Source of the DNA: Candidatus Tepidiaquacellales bacterium OLB4/UTCHB1
Lineage (GTDB): Bacteria; Bacteroidota; Ignavibacteria; Tepidaquicellales; Tepidaquicellaceae
NCBI GenBank assembly: GCA_002050165.1
Contig: MWSW01000016.1
Location: 109,357-173,356, forward strand
Direction: 5' to 3'
DNA length: 64,000 nt
In this document: positions 8,073-18,379 of the stretch, piece by piece
Layout of the letters: each line of letters starts with the position of its first letter
How positions within the stretch are numbered: the first letter of the stretch is position 1
Notes under the pieces: model-generated
The model's database searches: none
What the model saw: only the letters and a program-made list of their open reading frames with translations
What the model was told of the DNA's origin: nothing
Program-made: the position numbers and the translations under genes

Positions 8073-9056
8073 TTGTTGAAAAATTACAAATTCACAGTTC
8101 CCGAAATCAATACCCGTCAGAGGATAGATAAATACATCGCACAATTCATTGAGGGAATTTCAAGAACCCGGGTGCAGAAATGCATAAATCTCGGCTTCCT
8201 GACTGTCAATGGCGATATTGTTAAATCGAATTACATTGTAAAGCCTGCGGATGAAATTGATATTGATATTCCGGTTACAGAGAAACAGGATATCGAGCCC
8301 GAAGACATACCTCTCGATATAATTTTTGAGGATAAACACCTACTGGTGGTCAATAAACCTGCCGGAATGGTAACACATCCGGGATACAGTAATTATAATG
8401 GTACGCTCGTCAATGCTGTCTTATTCCACGCGATGAAGTCATCTGACCTTTTGTCTAATCTGAACGGCTTCGAGAGAGCAGGGATTGTTCACAGACTTGA
8501 TAAGGACACGTCCGGACTTCTCGTAATAGCAAAGGATGAGAATACACACAGGAAGCTATCAGACCAGTTTTTCCATCACACAATCGAACGTGAATACAAT
8601 GCAATAGTATGGGGTGCATTCAGGGAAAAGTCAGGTACAATTAAAGGTAAGATTGGGCGGGACAAACGCGACAGGAAAAAAATGTCAGTAATTCCCGACG
8701 ATGAACCCGGAGGAAAAGAAGCTATAACACTATATGAAGTTATTGAAGAATTTGAACTCGCGTCGTTAGTTAAACTTAATCTAAAAACCGGAAGGACGCA
8801 CCAGATTAGGGTTCACATGTCTTTTACCGGTCATCCGGTCTTTGGAGACGAAACATACGGTGGCAGAAGACCGCAATCCAAATTACTCAGTTCAAAAATG
8901 AGATCACACATAAAGAATCTGCTTGAGTTAATACCGCGACAAGCATTGCATGCGCGTGTTCTTGGTTTTATACATCCGGCAGATAATAAGTTTATGCGAT
9001 TCGAAAGCAATCTCCCCGAAGATATGAATAATCTTATTACGAGACTTAGGGGCTGA
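8073..9056 (+). CDS. rluD: RluD-family 23S rRNA pseudouridine synthase
   Basis: Isomerises uridines in the 23S rRNA; the RluD subtype acts on helix 69. An N-terminal S4 RNA-binding domain (RQRIDKYIAQF..., residues ~15-60) precedes the catalytic domain with HRLDKDTSGLL; Asp143 is the nucleophile. LKTGRTHQIRVH is the conserved C-terminal motif. The start is TTG, and no in-frame ATG precedes the domain. At 327 residues it has the usual size. RluC and RluA relatives are alternatives for the exact site modified. Confidence 0.9.
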   Translation: MLKNYKFTVPEINTRQRIDKYIAQFIEGISRTRVQKCINLGFLTVNGDIVKSNYIVKPADEIDIDIPVTEKQDIEPEDIPLDIIFEDKHLLVVNKPAGMVTHPGYSNYNGTLVNAVLFHAMKSSDLLSNLNGFERAGIVHRLDKDTSGLLVIAKDENTHRKLSDQFFHHTIEREYNAIVWGAFREKSGTIKGKIGRDKRDRKKMSVIPDDEPGGKEAITLYEVIEEFELASLVKLNLKTGRTHQIRVHMSFTGHPVFGDETYGGRRPQSKLLSSKMRSHIKNLLELIPRQALHARVLGFIHPADNKFMRFESNLPEDMNNLITRLRG

Positions 9057-9094
9057 GTGTCAATTTGAAATTCATATTTCAACCAATTGAAATG

Positions 9095-9127
9095 AAAAAA
9101 CCCGCAACCGGAAGTTGCGGGTTTTTT
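9095..9127. terminator. Bidirectional terminator between rluD and T9SS gene
   Basis: The stem CCCGCAAC/GTTGCGGG (9101-9108 with 9114-9121) is flanked by an A-run and a T-run, so it can end transcription from both convergent genes. Confidence 0.9.
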
Positions 9128-9157
9128 AAAGAATGAATTAATACATGACAAGTCCGG

Positions 9158-11437
9158 TTATTTCACAAGCAACATCTTTTTCATCTGGATGAATTCACCA
9201 GCGGAAATCTGATAGATGTACATACCACTTGCGAGGCTACTTCCATCAAACTGGACTGAATAATATCCGGCTGTTTTGAATTCGTTGACTACCTGCGCCA
9301 CTTCCCTTCCGGTTAAATCGAACACCTTCAATGTTACCATTGCGTCTATCGGAAGTTGGAAATCTATCTTCGTAACCGGGTTAAACGGATTCGGATAGTT
9401 TTGAGCTATTTTGAAGTTCTCAGGAGTACCGATCATTACGCTTCCTGTTAAACCAAAGTCAGCTGTATTGTTACCGTTTACATCGTACTGAACAAGCCTG
9501 TACTCGTAAGCACCTGATACCAGATTCTTATCAAAGTAAGAATAAGATCTATGCTCGTATGTAGTCCCTGAACCTTTTACTGAACCAACGGTTACCCAGG
9601 CTTCTGTACCGGTTACTTTCCTCTGTATTTCAAACCTGTCATTGTTCTCTTCCCATGCAGTTTCCCAATTCAGTGTAACATTGTTTCTGTCAACCATTGC
9701 ATTGAAACTAATTAAATCAACTGGGAGCGGACCATTGTAAACGAGTGTAATAGCTGACCCGTTACTCGGGTTAACTGTGTTTGCAACACCATTCCAGTTG
9801 CCGGAAGGCTCTGTGATAAACTGTACGAGATCACCGGGAGCATCTGTTCCTGAAACGAGTTCCCGCTCTTCAAGTCTTCTGATTCCGTTTGGTAGATTAT
9901 TAGGAATTATTGTTCCCCACCTGCCCGATTGAGTTGCAATATTAGTTCTGTATTCGGGTAGAATTGATGAAACCGTTGTCAAATCGAAACCAATATTTTC
10001 AATTAAAGCAGATGATATTGGTCTTCCGGTGCCGTCAACATTATCATAAAGCATAATAACGTTTTTATCGGTTCCATTTGTTGATTGACCCCAGAACAAT
10101 GAACCTTGCAACGGATCGCTTGGTGTAGTACCCCAGTTAACAACCTTCACTGTTTGTGTTGATCTCAGCCTATGTTCTATTGAGGTACCGCCGGCTCCGT
10201 CATTTAAACAGATTACTGCGGTAAGTTCCTTACCTGGAGTAAATCTGGCAGGATTTCCGGATGGAATTGATACAAACCACCCCGAATATGAACCTGAACC
10301 ATCGGCTGTAAATTCACCGTAATTATCAGGGTTCGATAAGTTACCGGTAGATGAATATCTGTACCCCGATGGTTCGGCAAACATTATAATACCTGCGCCA
10401 TTCGCCGGTGAACCTACTGTATCAAGTAAATTGAAGTACCTGTATGTTGCTCCCGGGGTTAAACCATTCAGCTCTACGAAATATGCCATTGGGATTCTGC
10501 CGTTATTTGATCCGTTAAGTCCCTGCATGTACTGAGGGAAATGAATTTCGGTCATTGATGGTTCGGTGCTAATATTACTATATAAGTCGAATGGTGCAAA
10601 CTGGCTTAATGTAGGTGACCATGTGTGTACAGTTGTTGCCGTTCCTGTTGCTGTATCAATAGTTCTAAGTGCATTTATCATGCTGCCGCCATCGAGACCT
10701 AAGAGATAAAGAACTCCATTTACCCTGTCGAAGGTTGCGCCACAACCGAAATTTAAATTGAAACCAAGAGGTCCGATGACTGTTGCTTGACCGGTAGATT
10801 TATTTATGGAATAAAGGTTGTCGGTACCAAGGTCTATTCCATACATGTGTCCGTCATCATCAATTACGATTTTCACCATTAAGCCACCTGTATTGTTCAA
10901 TGGTCCAATAGTAGTTGTTACACCGGTTGCTGTATTTATTGTACCTAAAGTATCCTCAGTACAGATATACGCAATTCCTGATGTAGGATCAAAAGCAAGG
11001 CCATTCACACCGGCGGTAATACTACCTGTCATATTTGCTACCAGTGTAGGGACCCCAGTTGTTGTATCAACGGTGTAAAGCTGGCTAGTTCCGGAAACAT
11101 CACCTACGGTAGTTAAAAAGAATGTACCGTTTGGCGCAAAGGCTCCGGCAGAGGCGAAATCTGTAAATGTGTGACTTCCGACGACGGTTGTTGTGTAGCC
11201 GGGGATTGGGAAAGTAACAAAATTCGTTGGTGTAGGATATGTTTGAAACGCAAAAGCTGTTGTTCCCGTCCCATCAAAGAAAGAATTTATAACATTTTTT
11301 TGAGACAACTGATTGCTAATCAGATGAGAAGGAATAGGCCCTGCACTCGGCATCTCCTGTGCCTTAACGAATGAGAAACCTAAGATAAAAACAAAAAGAG
11401 TTACAAACGAAAGAAAATGTTGGTTCTTAAATTTCAT
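9158..11437 (-). CDS. Large T9SS-sorted secreted protein with propeller-like repeats
   Basis: A 759-residue exported protein. It has a signal peptide (residues ~1-26, ending VKAQ). Residues ~95-290 hold repeated strands of the type LYTVDTTTG, LGTINTATG, LYSINKSTG and LRTIDTATG spaced about 45 residues apart, as in DUF4394/PQQ-like propellers. A middle region of unclear fold follows, then a fibronectin-like stretch (LNWETAWEENNDRFEIQRK), and a type IX sorting tail with NYPNPFNP ending KKMLLVK. It is likely a cell-surface protein; enzymatic activity is not indicated. The gene is monocistronic and convergent with rluD. Confidence 0.85.
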   Translation of the reverse strand: MKFKNQHFLSFVTLFVFILGFSFVKAQEMPSAGPIPSHLISNQLSQKNVINSFFDGTGTTAFAFQTYPTPTNFVTFPIPGYTTTVVGSHTFTDFASAGAFAPNGTFFLTTVGDVSGTSQLYTVDTTTGVPTLVANMTGSITAGVNGLAFDPTSGIAYICTEDTLGTINTATGVTTTIGPLNNTGGLMVKIVIDDDGHMYGIDLGTDNLYSINKSTGQATVIGPLGFNLNFGCGATFDRVNGVLYLLGLDGGSMINALRTIDTATGTATTVHTWSPTLSQFAPFDLYSNISTEPSMTEIHFPQYMQGLNGSNNGRIPMAYFVELNGLTPGATYRYFNLLDTVGSPANGAGIIMFAEPSGYRYSSTGNLSNPDNYGEFTADGSGSYSGWFVSIPSGNPARFTPGKELTAVICLNDGAGGTSIEHRLRSTQTVKVVNWGTTPSDPLQGSLFWGQSTNGTDKNVIMLYDNVDGTGRPISSALIENIGFDLTTVSSILPEYRTNIATQSGRWGTIIPNNLPNGIRRLEERELVSGTDAPGDLVQFITEPSGNWNGVANTVNPSNGSAITLVYNGPLPVDLISFNAMVDRNNVTLNWETAWEENNDRFEIQRKVTGTEAWVTVGSVKGSGTTYEHRSYSYFDKNLVSGAYEYRLVQYDVNGNNTADFGLTGSVMIGTPENFKIAQNYPNPFNPVTKIDFQLPIDAMVTLKVFDLTGREVAQVVNEFKTAGYYSVQFDGSSLASGMYIYQISAGEFIQMKKMLLVK

Positions 11438-11695
11438 AGTTTTTTAGTTTAATTTGGTGAGTGATTGAATTTATTAATTTTGACTTATTATTTCAAGTTT
11501 CAAATGAAAAAACCCGAACCCGCAAGATTTAAAAAATCTGACTAAACTCTATTCCGATTCATTCTATGTTACACTAAACTCAATTAGTAATTCAGGGAGG
11601 GAATTGTCAGCTTGGTTCTATTTACTGCAAAGCAGTTAAATAGTCCCCGTGGCGAAATTCTGAAATCTGATTTATATCATTAAAAGCTAAAAGAA

Positions 11696-12676
11696 CTAAA
11701 CCGCTTCATTTCTGCTTCCGGCTTTTTCTATTATATAAATAATAATGATGCCGATAGCAATAAACATTAATATCAGCCATGCATCAACTGAATTGAAATA
11801 TGGGAGAATATTCTCCTGAATTTTAACAATTTCTCCCTGAAAATTTTTCGTTTCACCAATGATCTTTTTCCACGGCCAGATTACATTCAAAGACCCTAGC
11901 ATAAATCCTGCAAGAACCGCAATCGCATTATCGTGGTGATGCTTGAATAACCAGTTTAAAACCTTTGAAAAAGATATCAAACCGGATATACAACCAAGCG
12001 CAAATATGGCTGCCAGACCAAATTCAGTAGCGGGAAATTCTGATACTATTTTCCCAAAATCCCCGGTTGTTATTGAAGTGAATAATGACTTCATATATCC
12101 TGAGATTGCAGATACGATTGATATCACGTAATGGTACTTTCCCAGTATAAGCAAAATGTATGAGCCGGAAATTCCGGGTAAAATCATTGCGATAATTGCG
12201 ATGAATCCGGCAAAAAAGAGAAACAAAGGGCTATCAGGGGTTTTGATTATGCTGGACGATGTAACAAAATACGCTATAATTGCCCCTGCGATAAAATAAA
12301 CTGAATGGCTTACTTTAAGGTGTTTTACTTTTTTTATAACAATATAGATTGACGAAAGGATCAAACCGAAGAAAAAAGCCCAAAGATATGTTTCGTAGTT
12401 CTTGAGTAGAAATTCAATTAATTTAGAAAATATAAGAATGGATGTAGCTGCGCCTCCGACAACCAACAAGAGAAAAAGCGCATCTATCTTTCTAAAAAAT
12501 TCCCTGAATTTTAATTTCACCAACAATTTGAGGGCGTGGTGGTCAATATTGTGCAAGGCCGAAACAAGTCGTTCATAAATTCCTGTGATAAACGCAATCG
12601 TTCCACCAGAAACGCCGGGGATCAAATCCGCCATACCGATTCCTATACCCCTCAAATACAATAAAAGGTTTTTCAT
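11696..12676 (-). CDS. popT: DUF368 membrane protein, PopT-type undecaprenyl-phosphate transporter
   Basis: A 326-residue polytopic membrane protein with about eight to nine hydrophobic segments. The N-terminal signature GIGMADLIPGVSGGTIAFI and the internal repeat IIAMILPGISGSYILLILG are diagnostic of DUF368. Members of this family have been shown to recycle undecaprenyl phosphate across the membrane for wall and envelope synthesis; that role is transferred by family. The neighbour upstream is another lipid-handling membrane protein. The start is a clear ATG. Confidence 0.82.
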   Translation of the reverse strand: MKNLLLYLRGIGIGMADLIPGVSGGTIAFITGIYERLVSALHNIDHHALKLLVKLKFREFFRKIDALFLLLVVGGAATSILIFSKLIEFLLKNYETYLWAFFFGLILSSIYIVIKKVKHLKVSHSVYFIAGAIIAYFVTSSSIIKTPDSPLFLFFAGFIAIIAMILPGISGSYILLILGKYHYVISIVSAISGYMKSLFTSITTGDFGKIVSEFPATEFGLAAIFALGCISGLISFSKVLNWLFKHHHDNAIAVLAGFMLGSLNVIWPWKKIIGETKNFQGEIVKIQENILPYFNSVDAWLILMFIAIGIIIIYIIEKAGSRNEAV

Positions 12677-12822
12677 TTAAATATTATTTTTGTTATCAAA
12701 CCTTTATTAATCCCAAACTCCTTTACCACCTGAAAGAGCTTATTAAATTTGCTTTAAAAAATGAACGCTCAAAATAAGATAATATTACAAAATAATCCAC
12801 AAAATACGTACTGCTCTTTCAT

Positions 12823-13830
12823 TTAAAACCTATCGCTTAATTTGAAATTTGTTTTAATTGAATAGTAAAATCCTATTGATACCAGGAACAGGAAATTTAA
12901 CAAGTGTGTAACTGTTGCATAACTGAATGCTATTTCTTTTGATATATAGAAAATATTAACCAGCGTTCCTGTACAGAAAAAGTGATACGCACCAGCAGAA
13001 TTGCCGGGTAGTGGAAGAACAAGCGCAAAAGTAATAATTGTTAAAAGTAGATTAGCATCAACAATACTAAGGTTAATGTCAAACGCAAAAAAAGAAACGT
13101 AAGCTGAGACCACATAAGATATCCATAATAGTATCGTAAGGAAAGCAATTGGAAGATATTTCCCCGGATGTTTAATAAACATAAAGCCATTGATTAGAGA
13201 AATCAGAATTTTGTTAACCTTTTCCTGTATTTTCTTCGGCAGAAATCTCACTGACAATTTTGAAATAAACTTCTCCGTCCATCGTATGTTTAGAATCATT
13301 ACAACAATCGCTATCACAAATAAAATTATAGCTATACCCGAATAATACGCATAGATTTCAAGATTGTATTCACCGAATGAGCCGGAAATTTCATCTCTGT
13401 ACCACACAAGACAAATTCCGAATACAGAAATTAAAGTAACCATATCAAATATTCTCTCAACTATTATTGTACCGAATGAAGATGCTCTCGACACGTTTTC
13501 CATCTTTGCCAGAATTACAGGCCTTGAAAGTTCACCGGACTTTGGTACGATGCTGTTCATCATGTAACCAATCATCATAGAAGAAAAGAGGTTGGAGAAT
13601 TTTATATTGTCCTTTATGGGATTGAGGAAATACCGCCACCGGTACGCTCTGATGATACCACCAATAATCACCCCGATAAAAGCGCCGGCGAACGCAACAA
13701 AGTAATTGGTTTGTTTCAGTTCATTGATAAACGATTCGAATTCAACACCTCTGAATGCGAGGTACATGAAAATTCCAATCAGAAGAAAGAAAAAAACGAT
13801 CCTGATATATTTGGTTGTCGGGCTATTCAA
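12823..13830 (-). CDS. Lysylphosphatidylglycerol synthase TM-region / YbhN-like protein
   Basis: A 335-residue membrane protein of the UPF0104/LPG synthase transmembrane family, with about eight to nine hydrophobic segments. Recognisable stretches are YRWRYFLNP, the FSSMMIGYMMNSIVP.SGELSRPVIL motif, RIFD and FALVLPLPGNSAGAYHFF. The soluble aminoacyl-transferase domain of MprF is absent, so the likely role is lipid flipping or a related membrane function rather than lysinylation. It is separated from lolA by a terminator, and from the DUF368 gene by 146 bp. Confidence 0.75.
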   Translation of the reverse strand: MNSPTTKYIRIVFFFLLIGIFMYLAFRGVEFESFINELKQTNYFVAFAGAFIGVIIGGIIRAYRWRYFLNPIKDNIKFSNLFSSMMIGYMMNSIVPKSGELSRPVILAKMENVSRASSFGTIIVERIFDMVTLISVFGICLVWYRDEISGSFGEYNLEIYAYYSGIAIILFVIAIVVMILNIRWTEKFISKLSVRFLPKKIQEKVNKILISLINGFMFIKHPGKYLPIAFLTILLWISYVVSAYVSFFAFDINLSIVDANLLLTIITFALVLPLPGNSAGAYHFFCTGTLVNIFYISKEIAFSYATVTHLLNFLFLVSIGFYYSIKTNFKLSDRF

Positions 13831-13843
13831 TACATTAATAAAA

Positions 13844-13874
13844 AAAGTTAAGCGAAACCTGTACGCTTAACTTT
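13844..13874 (-). terminator. Terminator of lolA
   Basis: An 11-bp perfect stem (AAAGTTAAGCG with CGCTTAACTTT) and a 9-base loop are followed on the minus strand by a T-run. It lies between the lolA stop codon and the start of the YbhN-like gene. Confidence 0.8.
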
Positions 13875-13902
13875 AAATTCTGTGACAATGAAATGTCATA
13901 AA

Positions 13903-14529
13903 CTATCTCAGGTCAATTACCTCAGTTCCGTTAGGAGCGGTAAAAGTAAATCTGCTTGAAGCAATTCCAGGATCAAGATTTATTGACTTCAGAGTGTAAG
14001 TAGTTGTACCGTCAGAGGAAGTAATTGAAATTTTTCTGATAAGCTTCTCCTGAGAGTCCACCCATATCAGAGCTGATTTTATATTACCTTTCTTTCTCGG
14101 TGTCAACTTCAGTTTGTAACATTCGATTCCATTTACATTTTCGTTCCCCTCAAGGTCTGAATACATTTCAGTAGGGTAATCAAACAGAAATTTGTTTGGT
14201 GAAAAAGTATTAGGACTATCTACATATTTGTCAATTATGACCTGTTTTTTCTGCGAAGAATACGACCATGAAGTCTTCCCGTCGGTTACTACAGTCTGAC
14301 CGTTCGTTTCAATTCTGTATTTATTTTCTTTTTGAATGTAAAACGTTCCGGATGTATTGGATGTTTTCCCTTTGCTGGATTTGAACGATTTGGAAAAGGT
14401 TGCAGTAGCATCTTTCATATCATTATAAGCGCTCTGTACATCCTGAATAATTTGCTGCGCATCCTGAGAATAAACTGTGGTTGAAAGGAAAAATAAGAAT
14501 AAAACGTTTAAAATAATTAATTTCATCAT
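13903..14529 (-). CDS. lolA: Outer-membrane lipoprotein carrier LolA
   Basis: A periplasmic chaperone that carries lipoproteins from the LolCDE complex to the outer membrane. The 208-residue product starts with a signal peptide (ending TVYSQ). It continues with the LolA half-barrel pattern: ATFSKSFKSSKGK, GTFYIQKENKYRIE, DGKTSWSYSSQKKQVII and a hydrophobic region near FLFDYP. No LolB-like neighbour is seen. It is last in a minus-strand run after a DUF3108 protein (51-bp gap) and ends at a strong terminator. Confidence 0.85.
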   Translation of the reverse strand: MMKLIILNVLFLFFLSTTVYSQDAQQIIQDVQSAYNDMKDATATFSKSFKSSKGKTSNTSGTFYIQKENKYRIETNGQTVVTDGKTSWSYSSQKKQVIIDKYVDSPNTFSPNKFLFDYPTEMYSDLEGNENVNGIECYKLKLTPRKKGNIKSALIWVDSQEKLIRKISITSSDGTTTYTLKSINLDPGIASSRFTFTAPNGTEVIDLR

Positions 14530-14580
14530 TTGGTTTAGGTTAAATCAAAGTTAAAAAATTCTGTTGAAAATTTGAAGTTA

Positions 14581-15378
14581 TTAATTCGTGAACTTTGGTG
14601 GTTCCCAACCTGTCCGCTTGTATTTTTCAAGTTCAAGAGATATGCTCCCGATTGAAACGTTAAACTGAGCTTTAATGGGAATTCGAGCTTCATCTGCCGA
14701 AAGCCAGGAAATGAACTCTCCCGTCAATCCGAACAACCCCACAAAATCAGCAACTCCGGCAATTTTTATGACAGCTACATGGTAATCAATCGCATCCGTA
14801 CTTACAACATCCTCGTTCATATTAAAAGAGTACTTTACCGACGATTCCTTTTCGTTTATATAAACCGGAATATTGTAGTTTTGGTTTCCGAATGATTGCA
14901 TCCGTGCATTGTAAAACAGAGACAATCCATCCTGATATTTTGCACTATTTTCAATTTTCACCTTCTCAAAGTTCTCTATTCTCCCGTCTGTTTCCTTCTG
15001 AATTTTTATTTCTGCTTTGTCGTACTCGAATGTGTATTCAATCCGGGTAATTGATTTATCTTTAAATTCGGTTGAATAAAATTGTCGGGAGTAAAGTTCA
15101 GCTTTCTTTGATTGTGTGCTCATTTGGGTTTCAAACAAGTAATTCAGCGATATAAACGGTATGCCTTCATAACTCTTAATTTCAGCGATTGCTGTATAAA
15201 TATCTTCGCCTTTTTCTATGTAATGGTTCGTCAGCTTAAACTTAACCTGTCCCAACCGGATGAATCCGAAATAAACCCTGTAAATTAACTCTTCACCAAC
15301 TGCAAGCACTTTCTCCTGCGGGAAAGCAGTTCCAGTTGTAATAATGGAAATAATTAATATGAAGAGTAACTTCTTCAA
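14581..15378 (-). CDS. DUF3108 periplasmic protein
   Basis: A 265-residue protein with a signal peptide (residues ~1-20). The start of the mature domain (VLAVGEELIYRVYFGFIRLGQVKF) is the DUF3108 signature; the rest is beta-rich with many paired Lys/Glu residues. Its function has not been established; the family often sits beside envelope biogenesis genes, as here next to lolA. It follows the S41 protease by 46 bp on the same strand. Confidence 0.75.
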   Translation of the reverse strand: MKKLLFILIISIITTGTAFPQEKVLAVGEELIYRVYFGFIRLGQVKFKLTNHYIEKGEDIYTAIAEIKSYEGIPFISLNYLFETQMSTQSKKAELYSRQFYSTEFKDKSITRIEYTFEYDKAEIKIQKETDGRIENFEKVKIENSAKYQDGLSLFYNARMQSFGNQNYNIPVYINEKESSVKYSFNMNEDVVSTDAIDYHVAVIKIAGVADFVGLFGLTGEFISWLSADEARIPIKAQFNVSIGSISLELEKYKRTGWEPPKFTN

Positions 15379-15424
15379 TTTTTATTTTATCGCTTGGGTT
15401 ATCAAATATTCGGTTAAGCAAATC

Positions 15425-17035
15425 TCAATTTGAACGATCATTCAGTTTCGACAACTCAATCGCATCGTCAAACAGTGTTACCGCTTTTCTAAATTGGTCA
15501 TCAGAATACATAAACACTGCAAATCTCCCCTCTTCACCCCAGAGGTCCCGGGCTATTTGAGACTTTATTGAAGTTTTAAGGAAATTCTCATCTCTTTTTA
15601 TTGCTTCGTAATCATATGCAATATCTTTAGAAGAAGCAAGTGTAGTCAGACCTTCGAATAATTCATCCGGCACTTCGTATTCCCGCATAAACCTGTTATA
15701 AGTCCCATAGGTTGATTCAATAGTTTTTTTATTGTTCACCATATAGTGTTCAACCGCTTCATAAATCAGATTCAGCCTGCGAATCTGAACTGAATACATC
15801 GTAAGCGTATCCTGAACAATTATAAAATCGGGAGTAATGCCGCCGCCGCCATAAACGGTTCTGCCACCGAAAGTTTTAAATTCTTTCCTTGTTGAATCTT
15901 CCATTTCTTTAGTGTGATCAATATTATCTCCTGGTTCAAGTCGTTCGTCATCCGGAAGATTTGCGTATTTGTTCCCTTCATACGGCTTTTGTATTAACCT
16001 TCCTGCAGGAGTGAAATAGCGCGCAGTTGTTACTCGCAATGCCGATCCGTCTGATATATCAAATTGCCTTTGTACCAAACCCTTACCGAAAGTAGTTTGA
16101 CCAACAATTAATCCTCTGTCCCAGTCCTGAACTGCTCCGGAAACAATTTCACTTGCGGAAGCTGAACCACCGTTAACGAGTATGATCAACGGAATATCCG
16201 TCATCGAACCGCCGGTTGACACAAATTCCTCATTGAATTGTCTTATTCTGCTCTCGGTGTAAACTATCATCTTATCTTTTTCAATGAACTCACTCGCCAT
16301 CTTAAACGCCTGATCCAGAAAGCCACCTGGATTACCCCTAAGGTCGAGTAAAAGTTTCTTCATACCGCTTGCTTTAAGTCTGTTTGCAGCCTGCATGAAT
16401 TCGTCATAAGTATTTGCTGAAAACCTTGAAACTTTTATGTACCCTATTTCATCATCGTACATGAATGATGCATCAACGCTGTAAAGCGGAATCTTATCCC
16501 GCGTAATTTCAAACTCAATTGGCTGGTAACTTCCGGGTCTTATAATTGTTACCTTTACTTTAGTTCCTTTGGCGCCCCTTAATTTTTTCTGAACATCTTC
16601 CCTTGTAATTTTAATTGCGGAGACTCCGTTAATTTTAACAATTTTGTCTCCTGACATAATTCCAAGCCTCTCGGATGGTCCGCCACTTATGGGAGCTACT
16701 ACTGTCAGTGTGTCGTTAATTACATCGAACTCTATACCTACACCTTCAAAACTCCCCTGAAAATCCTCGTTCACCCGTTTCAATTGCTCGGCATTAATGT
16801 AAACAGAGTGCGGGTCTAAATGCTCTAACATCCCCTTAATTGCATCTTCGGTAAGCTTTTGTGTATCAACATCATCTACGTAATATCTCGATGTAATGCT
16901 TAACACTTCGTTAAACTTTCTTACCTGCTCAGATATCTTATCATCGGAAAACACGTTTTGTATCTTCATCCCGATCAGAATACCGATAACCAATAAGATA
17001 AACAGTACGGGGATAAAATATTTTTTGTTGTTCAT
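15425..17035 (-). CDS. S41-family C-terminal processing peptidase with PDZ domain
   Basis: A serine protease of the CtpA/Prc family, with a Ser-Lys dyad, that trims or degrades proteins from the C terminus in the periplasm. An N-terminal membrane or signal segment (residues ~7-25) is followed by a PDZ domain (~85-165, GVGIEFDVINDTL to GDKIVKINGVSA). The catalytic domain has LDLRGNPGG, the nucleophile in GGSASASEIVSGA, and the lysine in FGKGLVQ. The 536-residue length is normal. Gaps of 62 and 46 bp to its neighbours suggest co-transcription. Its envelope substrate is unknown. Confidence 0.9.
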   Translation of the reverse strand: MNNKKYFIPVLFILLVIGILIGMKIQNVFSDDKISEQVRKFNEVLSITSRYYVDDVDTQKLTEDAIKGMLEHLDPHSVYINAEQLKRVNEDFQGSFEGVGIEFDVINDTLTVVAPISGGPSERLGIMSGDKIVKINGVSAIKITREDVQKKLRGAKGTKVKVTIIRPGSYQPIEFEITRDKIPLYSVDASFMYDDEIGYIKVSRFSANTYDEFMQAANRLKASGMKKLLLDLRGNPGGFLDQAFKMASEFIEKDKMIVYTESRIRQFNEEFVSTGGSMTDIPLIILVNGGSASASEIVSGAVQDWDRGLIVGQTTFGKGLVQRQFDISDGSALRVTTARYFTPAGRLIQKPYEGNKYANLPDDERLEPGDNIDHTKEMEDSTRKEFKTFGGRTVYGGGGITPDFIIVQDTLTMYSVQIRRLNLIYEAVEHYMVNNKKTIESTYGTYNRFMREYEVPDELFEGLTTLASSKDIAYDYEAIKRDENFLKTSIKSQIARDLWGEEGRFAVFMYSDDQFRKAVTLFDDAIELSKLNDRSN

Positions 17036-17097
17036 TTGAAAAGTTTAATGTTAAAACAAAGCCGGTCTATTTATGTTCCGACATCATTAAATATAAT

Positions 17098-18363
17098 TTA
17101 CCTGACAAAGAAATACCATATTAAAATATAAAACGGAAGCAGGATAACAAGGGAATATTTAAAAATATATTCAACGAAATTCGGCATTTTTAAACCGCTG
17201 AAATCTGAAATAGATTTTACCATAAAGTTCGGTCCATTTCCGATATAAGTCATTGCGCCAAAAAATACAGATGCAACAGAGATTGAAATTACGTAAGCGC
17301 TGTATGTATCAACGAATTTCAACACATCCGGAACAAGATTCAGATCAAGATTTTGAAGTCCCATTGACGCTGCCATTAAGTTTAAATATGTTGGAGCATT
17401 GTCAAGAAAACTTGAAAGAATTCCCGTTGCCCAGTAATAATCTCCCGGACTTATCAATCCAAGCAAATCGGATTTTTCGCTTAGAAGTTTTAACGCGGGC
17501 ATCATTGTCATAAATATTCCAATAAACAAAACTGCAACTTCCCTGATGGGTTCAAAATTAAATTCATTTTTTTCGTGCACCCGTTTGGGGGTTAGTTTAT
17601 AGGAAATACCGGCAACCAACAACATAATTAACTCCCGTAGAAAAATCGGCTTCTCAATAAACACTGATCCGATTATTGCAAATAATAGAAGGAAATTCCA
17701 GTTACCGTCAACCTGAAATTTATCTATCACAGTTTTCCTTTCACTCGTGATTACCTGATCGTTGTTCGACTTTTTATAATTCAATGTATCAATTATGTAA
17801 AATACAACTAGAAGATATATCATAGTCAAAGACCAGACACCAAACAAATGTTCAATCACCCAAAAAAACGGAACTCCTTTAAGGTAACCGAGAAATAAAG
17901 GTGGATCTCCGATCGGGGTTAATGTACCACCAACATTGCAAACTATAAAAATGAAAAAGATAATATGGAAAGGTTTCAGACGTTTTTTATTTGAATTTAT
18001 GTACGGTCTGATAAGAAGCATAGCGGCACCGGTTGTCCCGAATAGATTGGCAATAATTCCACCGATCATTAGAAATACCGTATTCCTCACCGGAGTAGAT
18101 TTACCTTTTAAGCTGAAGTGTATCCCACCGGATACAACGAATAAGGAAAAAAGTAGTGAAATGAAACTTACATATTCTACAAAAGTGTGAGCAACGCGCT
18201 CGCTTTCATTCGCAAATGCGAGATAATAAAATACTACAATACCGGCTAAAATGTATGATAATTTATCGTAGTTTTTATGCCACCAATCGGGCGAAATAAA
18301 GGGCATAAATGCGATTGCCAGCAATAGCGCCACGAAGGGAATGACGGGAATGATTTCGAGCAT
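17098..18363 (-). CDS. NhaD-like sodium/proton antiporter (ArsB/NhaD superfamily)
   Basis: A 421-residue membrane protein with roughly eleven hydrophobic segments. Typical family stretches are FVVSGGIHFSLKG, NLFGTTGAAMLLIRP, NVGGTLTPIGDPPLFLGYLKG and SSFLDNAPTYLNL. The GDPPLFLGYL and DNAPTYL motifs place it with NhaD-type exchangers rather than arsenite pumps. It lies 16 bp after nuoM on the same strand, so it probably belongs to the same transcript. Ion specificity (Na+/H+ versus an organic acid) is inferred. Confidence 0.75.
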   Translation of the reverse strand: MLEIIPVIPFVALLLAIAFMPFISPDWWHKNYDKLSYILAGIVVFYYLAFANESERVAHTFVEYVSFISLLFSLFVVSGGIHFSLKGKSTPVRNTVFLMIGGIIANLFGTTGAAMLLIRPYINSNKKRLKPFHIIFFIFIVCNVGGTLTPIGDPPLFLGYLKGVPFFWVIEHLFGVWSLTMIYLLVVFYIIDTLNYKKSNNDQVITSERKTVIDKFQVDGNWNFLLLFAIIGSVFIEKPIFLRELIMLLVAGISYKLTPKRVHEKNEFNFEPIREVAVLFIGIFMTMMPALKLLSEKSDLLGLISPGDYYWATGILSSFLDNAPTYLNLMAASMGLQNLDLNLVPDVLKFVDTYSAYVISISVASVFFGAMTYIGNGPNFMVKSISDFSGLKMPNFVEYIFKYSLVILLPFYILIWYFFVR

Positions 18364-18379
18364 TTCTTATTTTTACGGC